A stretch of 64,000 bases of DNA from the NCBI GenBank assembly GCA_002633025.1, contig NMRB01000475.1, positions 136,420 through 200,419 on the forward strand, read 5' to 3'. The translations under genes and the position numbers were made by a program. Origin of the DNA: Notospermus geniculatus. Its lineage: Eukaryota > Nemertea > Pilidiophora > Heteronemertea > Lineidae. The notes beneath the pieces were generated by a model. That model had not been told where the DNA came from and made no database searches. It saw nothing but the letters and a program-made list of their open reading frames with translations. This document shows positions 58,790 through 64,000 of the stretch, one piece after another. The first letter of the stretch is position 1; every line of letters begins with the position of its first letter.

Positions 58790-59330
58790 TTGATACCTTT
58801 CGAAATTAATGTTACAAGTTATATACCATGTGTCCCAATAAATTATGTTGGTTACATTTATACCACCAAATAGGATGAAGGGGTTAAGGGGAGGCCTAAA
58901 TACTGGTTGTGATGCAATGACTGGTGATCGACGACCATAACATGAAGTAAGGCCAAACCAATGAATTCTTCGGTAAAGAAGTAAAATGACAGGTGGCATA
59001 CTGGTTCATTACATTTTGTTCCTCATACCAAAACGTCGCCTAACTTCAGCAGCATTCTCAGTTTCTTGATACTGCAACACCATGAAGGTGCGCTGTTCAT
59101 TTGTGTAAAAAGGCATTGATGAGTGGCACTCTGAAGTCAGACTGATTTGGCTTGGCCTACACCCTAAACCACGCCCTCGCGCTTGAATGACCAAACTGGG
59201 CAAATGGATAGGTCTATTACATGTTACATGTTAGGCCCTACTTTAACCATTTGATCCAATTTGGTCGTAGAAATGTAACCAACATAATTTATTGGGACAC
59301 ATGGTATAGTATAATGAATGTGACAAAGTA
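58790..59330. repeat. Inverted-repeat insertion between env and 3' LTR
   Basis: Arms at about 58805-58865 and 59265-59315 are inverted copies containing TATACCATGTGTCCCAATAA. The centre holds a transposase N-terminal remnant. The insertion post-dates the retroelement. Confidence 0.7.
59009..59107 (-). pseudogene. Helix-turn-helix remnant of a transposase
   Basis: Minus strand reads YTNEQRTFMVLQYQETENAA then EVRRRFG, the pattern of the N-terminal helix-turn-helix (DUF4817-like) found in some animal transposases. Only this piece remains inside the inverted-repeat insertion. Confidence 0.5.
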
Positions 59331-59619
59331 CATAATGAATGTTACAATGTTATAATTAACACATTAGAAACGTTGCAGATAAATGTTGCAAGTTATATAA
59401 TGAGGGTATATCCTGAATATTACAAATTCTAAATCCTGCACCTAACTACTGACACTACCCATATAACTGTCCTCAAATTATACAATCCGCTAATACACTC
59501 TCCATTAAACGGAATCGTACTATCCGCCATAATACTGTCCTCCTCTGTTTCTGATACTTTTCCTCTCACTGGGCCTAGGAAGTCATCCTAGATTTGACAG
59601 TTCAAATGCTCATGCTCTG

Positions 59620-62250
59620 CTACACTAGACAAGGATACAATTTCGTTTTGGTTTCGGCACGGGGCTCATGCTTGAGAGTCAAATACTGGAATTTGCCACA
59701 GTGTTCAATCAAAGGATGAGCTGTGAACGGTTGCGCTGATATTCTTTTTATGTCACGTGCCTTAATGGGTGTTACACGAACCGCGGATGGAACTTCAATT
59801 TTCTTTTCATTAAGTGAATTGAGAATGATCATATCCTGTAACTCATAGTGTAATTTTGGAAGTAAACAGCCTTCGATTCCAATATCGCTAATTTCAGTAG
59901 GATGGGTTATTTGGAGATTAGCAGGGCCAAGTGGTAACTTCATGAGCGTCGCCATGGTGGTTTGACAACCGGATGTTAGTTCCATAAGCAAGTAGGTGGA
60001 ATTATTGTCCCGTTTGCGGCGGAGAAATATGCCACAAAACATAGCCGCGATTGCAACTAAAGTTATAATTTGTAGAATCATGATTACCAAAGAGACTGCC
60101 TGAGTTGATGACAAAAGGGTGATATCTTGTGACTGGGTTTGCGTGGCGGTATTGAAATAGTCGAACGTTGGAAGTGGCATAGCTTTAATCGCTTTCGTTT
60201 GACTCACTATTGTTATAAGCATCATCAATTTTCGCAATTTGAAGTACGTGCAAACAAGGAATACGGTTGATACAATCGCAAGGGTTAGGGAGGCAACTAA
60301 CATGATGGACTTCATGTCCCTCCAGTCATCAGGAATCAAGATCTCTCCATTCAGTAGAGGCTCTGCAAGGTTTTGATAAATGAGTTGTCGTTGTTTCGCC
60401 CTTTTTGTCATTTTCTTGAGGCTGAGGTGATCCTGACGATCTTGAGCTACTAAGTCTGTTAGGTTATGTTGATATATGTCAAAATGTGGAATTTTGATCG
60501 ATATTGGTGCAGGATAGGTAGTGTTCGCCAGGATAGACTGCGCTGTGGAATCATCAAAGAAAGTTCTGAGAAGTGCTAAATTGATCGGGTACATTACTTT
60601 GATAGGTCTATCCTTTGCCATACACCCAAGAATTCGTGGCGGCAAGTAATGTGTATCAGATCTAACTGCACACTGGCATGAAACATCAATTAAGCACAAT
60701 TGGCAACCCTTCTCGGTTTTATTTCCATTGGAACAAGTGAAATGCAGGGACGGTGTGTTATATACCAAAATTGAACCTGGAAACACTTCCATAATTTCTG
60801 GTAGTAACGAGTTGGGCTTGAACCTGAAGTCACAAAATGTGTCCACAGCTTTGAGATCATTAAGGAAAATTGCTAAAGCACATGATTTCTGAGTGGTTGG
60901 GTGCACAGCGATATTCTGGTTGCAATAGATATCCTTCCCCTTACTGCAACTTCGGACATCGGGTTCATTTAACAGGATGTAGTGAGTTTTAGAGTGGCTT
61001 ATTGCAAAATATTTTGGGAAATCCATAAGTTGGGTTGCGTGCGTTGAAGTTTTATTGATTGGTATTGGGAAAACAAATGTTGTAAATAAGCGCAGTGGTG
61101 ATTGTGACGAGATCGGAAATTTGATACTGATGTACAGCATATTATGTTTTATGGCAACCACACAGTCAGCCTGTCGGTAATAGTCGGCTGGATTGGGTTT
61201 CGATAGGTGAAAGCCTGAATACTTCCTGAGCAGAATGTTTTGAATGGAGCGTAGTGAGTGTCGCAACGTTCTGGGGGTAATTAGGGTTGGCGGTAATTTA
61301 CCATGTGAGAGCTGTGTTACAGACAGTAGAAGCTTGTCAATCTCTGTATTTATGGTTAGAGCGGATTGCAGGACATTAGTGAGATGATTTATAGTCGTTG
61401 AGAAAATAATCTTATAATCAGCTGTATAGTTAGCGAATCTGCCAGATAGAGTTGATATTTCATGTTGAATAGATACCAAATTTTCCACAATATCATGAAA
61501 TCTATGATCGGTTTTGGATATGATAGAGGCCACATCATTTTCATGTTGACTTAAGAGATCCATGACCCGTTTATTAGTGAGAGTTACTTTATTGACTTTC
61601 CTTGCTGGTCGTTGCAAGTCTTCGTCCGTTGCTGTACCGAACAAAGTTTTGGATAAGCTGGAGATAAATGGTAGTAGACTACGAGTCGTTCTACCCATCT
61701 TGAAAGATGAGTGTTCGAGCCGTGGAACTAAATCATGAACTGTTTGTAGCACGTCAGTTAACTTGGTTTCAATACTTGTTTTCAAGTTTTGAATGTGAGT
61801 GAGCATTTTCTGTAAGAGGAGACAGCTAGAGCTTTTTACCGTGCAAGTGACACTGTCGAATTTGAGGTCCTCAACTCTTGGCAACTGTAATTCATAAGTG
61901 TGGAGCCAGTAATCTGATGTAAGATGCAACTGGCTTTCTTCTTTGAACAAAACCCCATAGTTTAAGCGATTGACGACGTCCGGTTGAGATGACAAAACTT
62001 CTGCGTAATCGGCCTTGACTTGGGCGGTCAGCATGACCAGCAGCATCCAAATTAAGAGTGATCCCCATCGTTTACCACAATTGGAGCATCGTTGGTTCTG
62101 TGATTGTGAGGGTGCCGTTGTCATTTCCAGAACTGCCTTCGTTAGCTGGTCTATCCTGTCTTGTAAGTTGTTGATTTCGGAAACGTTGGCCATTGCTACT
62201 GCTGGTGCCGGTTTCGGAGATGTTGTTTCTTGAACCACTTGTTCCGCCAT
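59620..62250 (-). CDS. Gag tail fused to F-like envelope glycoprotein (876 residues)
   Basis: Residues 1-60 look like Gag C-terminus, with a coiled coil (NNLQDRIDQLTKAV) and half a CCHC knuckle (CSNCGK). Residues 62-80 form a signal-peptide-like segment (LLIWMLLVMLTAQVKA). The ectodomain has many Cys and N-glycosylation sites, and near residues 187-190 a furin-type site (RTTR) followed by LLPFISSLSKTLFGTATD, the hallmark of baculovirus F and errantivirus Env proteins. Two membrane segments lie near 649-671 and 718-743, then an unusually long tail of about 130 residues. The fusion replaces all of pol. Env-like proteins of this class mediate membrane fusion; whether this one is made is unknown because a TAG precedes the frame. 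Confidence 0.8.
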   Translation of the reverse strand: MAEQVVQETTSPKPAPAVAMANVSEINNLQDRIDQLTKAVLEMTTAPSQSQNQRCSNCGKRWGSLLIWMLLVMLTAQVKADYAEVLSSQPDVVNRLNYGVLFKEESQLHLTSDYWLHTYELQLPRVEDLKFDSVTCTVKSSSCLLLQKMLTHIQNLKTSIETKLTDVLQTVHDLVPRLEHSSFKMGRTTRSLLPFISSLSKTLFGTATDEDLQRPARKVNKVTLTNKRVMDLLSQHENDVASIISKTDHRFHDIVENLVSIQHEISTLSGRFANYTADYKIIFSTTINHLTNVLQSALTINTEIDKLLLSVTQLSHGKLPPTLITPRTLRHSLRSIQNILLRKYSGFHLSKPNPADYYRQADCVVAIKHNMLYISIKFPISSQSPLRLFTTFVFPIPINKTSTHATQLMDFPKYFAISHSKTHYILLNEPDVRSCSKGKDIYCNQNIAVHPTTQKSCALAIFLNDLKAVDTFCDFRFKPNSLLPEIMEVFPGSILVYNTPSLHFTCSNGNKTEKGCQLCLIDVSCQCAVRSDTHYLPPRILGCMAKDRPIKVMYPINLALLRTFFDDSTAQSILANTTYPAPISIKIPHFDIYQHNLTDLVAQDRQDHLSLKKMTKRAKQRQLIYQNLAEPLLNGEILIPDDWRDMKSIMLVASLTLAIVSTVFLVCTYFKLRKLMMLITIVSQTKAIKAMPLPTFDYFNTATQTQSQDITLLSSTQAVSLVIMILQIITLVAIAAMFCGIFLRRKRDNNSTYLLMELTSGCQTTMATLMKLPLGPANLQITHPTEISDIGIEGCLLPKLHYELQDMIILNSLNEKKIEVPSAVRVTPIKARDIKRISAQPFTAHPLIEHCGKFQYLTLKHEPRAETKTKLYPCLV

Positions 62251-62280
62251 TCTAGCAGTTTTTAAAAGATCGTCGAAAGT

Positions 62281-62883
62281 CTAAGGATCCTTTGGCATCA
62301 CAATCGTTTTGAGGGCTGATTTAAGGCCTTTGATGATCACCATGATTAGCACTTTTTCTGGTATGGCATGACCGTCCATTGCCATTCCCATGCGGTCTAT
62401 GTATGCCGACACATTTTCGTCGTCCTTCTGAATATCCGATAGCACAGACATGTCGATTTTGTCTTTGGTATATCTGGCCTTAAATGCCAGTTCCAGTTGA
62501 TTGTTATCTGTTCGGGTCGCCTCCGGTAGGCTACCGTACCACAGGGTGGCGGATTTGTCCAAGTACAGTGGAAACCAGTTGATGGCTGCCTCTGCGTTCC
62601 ACTTCATGGCGGCTTGTAGCCGTTCCCATAGGGACCACCACAATTCTGCATTCTGTGTGCCGTCAAACTTTTGCAGGGAAACTGGAGCCATAGTGGCCAT
62701 ACCTGTTAGAGGTGATAACGTTGAGTCCTCTTCTGTGTTTAATTGATCCGTGTCTTCGTCGTCGGGGGAACTGTCTGTGTCCACAGGATCAACTCTCACC
62801 AATCGGTTCTCTGGCTGGGTCCGTTTGAAGCTCATCAGCTTGAGCTGCTCATGAGAGGCCTGATCTTGGGGGTTCTCCACCAA
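62281..62883 (-). CDS. Gag-like reading frame
   Basis: The open frame has its first ATG at residue 18 (MSFKRTQPENRL), with stop codons immediately upstream of the frame inside the LTR. The second half shows the retrotransposon Gag pattern: FDGTQNAELWWSLWERLQ, FPLYLDKSATLWYGSLP, LELAFKARYTKDK and DIQKDDENVSAYIDRM. Gag forms the particle that packages the RNA. It ends at a TAG, but the same frame continues directly into the next ORF, whose first 60 residues look like the rest of Gag, so the TAG appears to cut one longer protein. Confidence 0.8.
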   Translation of the reverse strand: MVENPQDQASHEQLKLMSFKRTQPENRLVRVDPVDTDSSPDDEDTDQLNTEEDSTLSPLTGMATMAPVSLQKFDGTQNAELWWSLWERLQAAMKWNAEAAINWFPLYLDKSATLWYGSLPEATRTDNNQLELAFKARYTKDKIDMSVLSDIQKDDENVSAYIDRMGMAMDGHAIPEKVLIMVIIKGLKSALKTIVMPKDP

Positions 62884-62884
62884 T

Positions 62885-63448
62885 TATTATAATGGGTTCT
62901 GGGGGTTTGAAAAGCTGAAAGAATGACAAAGATTCCAGTCAGTTGGAGCAGTTTCTATATTCGTGATCAGCCAGCATCTAGGTTAAAAGGTCAATGATTA
63001 CACAATACGCATAGATGATACAATATAACATAATCAATAGATATACAAGATGGACGTTACTCAGTCTAATTGTTTCACATTTAAATAAATCCAGATTCCA
63101 GACCAACCTTCATTAAGTAAACGGAAAACTTCACCTTCTTAATATGTTCATTGATAATGATTTACGAATTCAAGTCAAAACTACACAAAGATTAAGTCAG
63201 ACCACTACAAATTATATACTAAGTAAGAGATTTGCTTACCTGAAAGAATGACAAAGATTCCAGTCAGTTGGAGCAGTTTCTATATTCGTGATCAGCCAGC
63301 ATCTAGGTTAAAGGTGGTTGGTGGCTATCGTCCGGGGATTATAAGCCCACCAAGATGCTGACACCGACCAATAGAAACTGGCCTTCAACCAACCTGGAGT
63401 CCCTGTTAGCTGGCAAGCACCAATCGGAAGCATGCCGTCATCTCGGGA
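62885..63448 (-). repeat. 5' LTR (564 bp)
   Basis: Matches the LTR at 58182 apart from one visible base difference (CCTTCAACC here, CCTCCAACC there). Confidence 0.95.
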
Positions 63449-64000
63449 TAAAACACCCTTGCTCGGCGCTGCCGCTAATTATGAAATCTTAGTTGTATCA
63501 TCCAGGAATTTGAGTGCCGGAGGTTATCTTGAGTAAGAAAAAAGCTAACGAGGTGATTGATAAAATAACGCCGATTTACAGACAAAGGGTCAATCTAACA
63601 TCGAGGTCCTTGTTTTACTTTGGCAGACCGAGGGTGCCTAGCAGTCTGGACAGTGAATGGGTAATTTGGGTGAAGATTCTAAATGAGTTGATAAAATAAT
63701 AGTTGTTCGGCAGATAAAAGGGGGTAGCAATCTGAACAGTGAATGGTTAGTTCAGATAAACATTCTAAAGAGCTTTTAATAGTATATCGGCAAATAATAG
63801 CAGATCTAGCAGATCGGCAGATCAAGGGGAATAGCATCCCGAAGAGTGAATGGGTAATTGGATAATTATTCTAAACGAGTTTGTTACATGGTGGTCAAAC
63901 ACACCAGCTGTGGGATGAAGTAATTCTAAGGGATTATTTGATAAAATGAGTTGAAATGCCGAAGAGAAGTTTGAAAGTGAAATGAGATACACATCACCAT
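63449..64000. other. Flank with diverged tandem repeats
   Basis: CAGTGAATGG or AGTGAATGGG followed by ATTCTAAA recurs at about 63650, 63737 and 63845, with CGGCAGAT words between. No gene is seen. Confidence 0.5.

Larger units (their letters stand above)
58182..63448 (-). mobile_element. LTR retroelement with gag and env-like frames but no pol
   Basis: Two 564-bp LTRs (58182-58745 and 62885-63448) differ at one visible base, so insertion is recent. The element runs right to left: 5' LTR, a possible primer-binding site starting TGGTGGAGAAC, a gag reading frame, an env-like reading frame, a nested insertion, and the 3' LTR. No protease, reverse transcriptase or integrase is present in the 4.1-kb interior. 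Target-site duplication and polypurine tract were not recognised. An N at 58746 marks an uncertain LTR edge. Movement would need pol in trans. Confidence 0.85.

Noticed and set aside
58790-59330. Insertion as part of the retroelement's pol
   Set aside because: Inverted arms and a DNA-transposon helix-turn-helix show it is a later DNA element.

Overview
The window is eukaryotic nuclear DNA from a draft assembly of a marine invertebrate. Genes are split by short GT-AG introns, two N-runs mark assembly gaps, and transposon debris is dense. The words TAGGCCTA and TACATGTAC recur throughout, and the gene families seen (an M1 ectopeptidase, G2E3-like HECT ligases, PAN-domain proteins, stand-alone P2X7-tail proteins) fit a deuterostome such as an ambulacrarian or cephalochordate. 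That placement is inference; no marker gene fixes it.

Layout. 0.2-4 kb: seven exons of an M1 zinc aminopeptidase on the minus strand, broken by an apparent 2-bp insertion. 5.1-6.1 kb: a long-TIR element hosting a nested MITE. 6.3-10.2 kb: an apparently intact PIF/Harbinger transposon with a DDE nuclease gene and a convergent Myb-like accessory gene. 10.5-14.6 kb: MITEs, a 485-N gap inside a complex repeat, and tRNA-like units. 15.3-16.8 kb: a purine tract and the 3' exons of an unrecognised gene. 17.1-22.6 kb: the most interesting segment. Two convergent genes, one with a P2X7 C-terminal ('ballast') domain and the other a ten-exon THAP plus transposase-like gene, lie between TTAA-flanked imperfect inverted ends. 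I interpret it as a two-gene Kolobok-type transposon. 24.8-26.7 kb: an integrase-core gene that lacks the segment carrying its first catalytic Asp. 27.1-40.9 kb: a G2E3-like HECT E3 ligase on the minus strand, with many MITEs in its introns, a long perfect palindrome carrying hammerhead-like cores, and a 12-bp minisatellite just upstream of its first ATG. 44.7-46.9 kb: a PAN-domain first exon and unidentified coding. 49-51.6 kb: a 145-bp tandem repeat and a foldback-like element. 53.1-56.6 kb: a decayed Ty3/Gypsy pol hit by two insertions. 58.2-63.4 kb: an LTR element with near-identical 564-bp LTRs. It lacks pol and carries a gag reading frame running into an errantivirus/baculovirus F-like envelope frame, interrupted by one in-frame TAG.

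How it fits together. Autonomous DNA transposons (Harbinger, the Kolobok candidate), at least five MITE families (two with TTAA target sites), a foldback element, tRNA-derived repeats and LTR elements shape most of the sequence. Host-like genes (aminopeptidase, HECT ligase, PAN protein) are embedded among them, and their introns are the main landing sites. All exon models were made by eye from splice signals, phase agreement and family motifs; no alignment or search was run.
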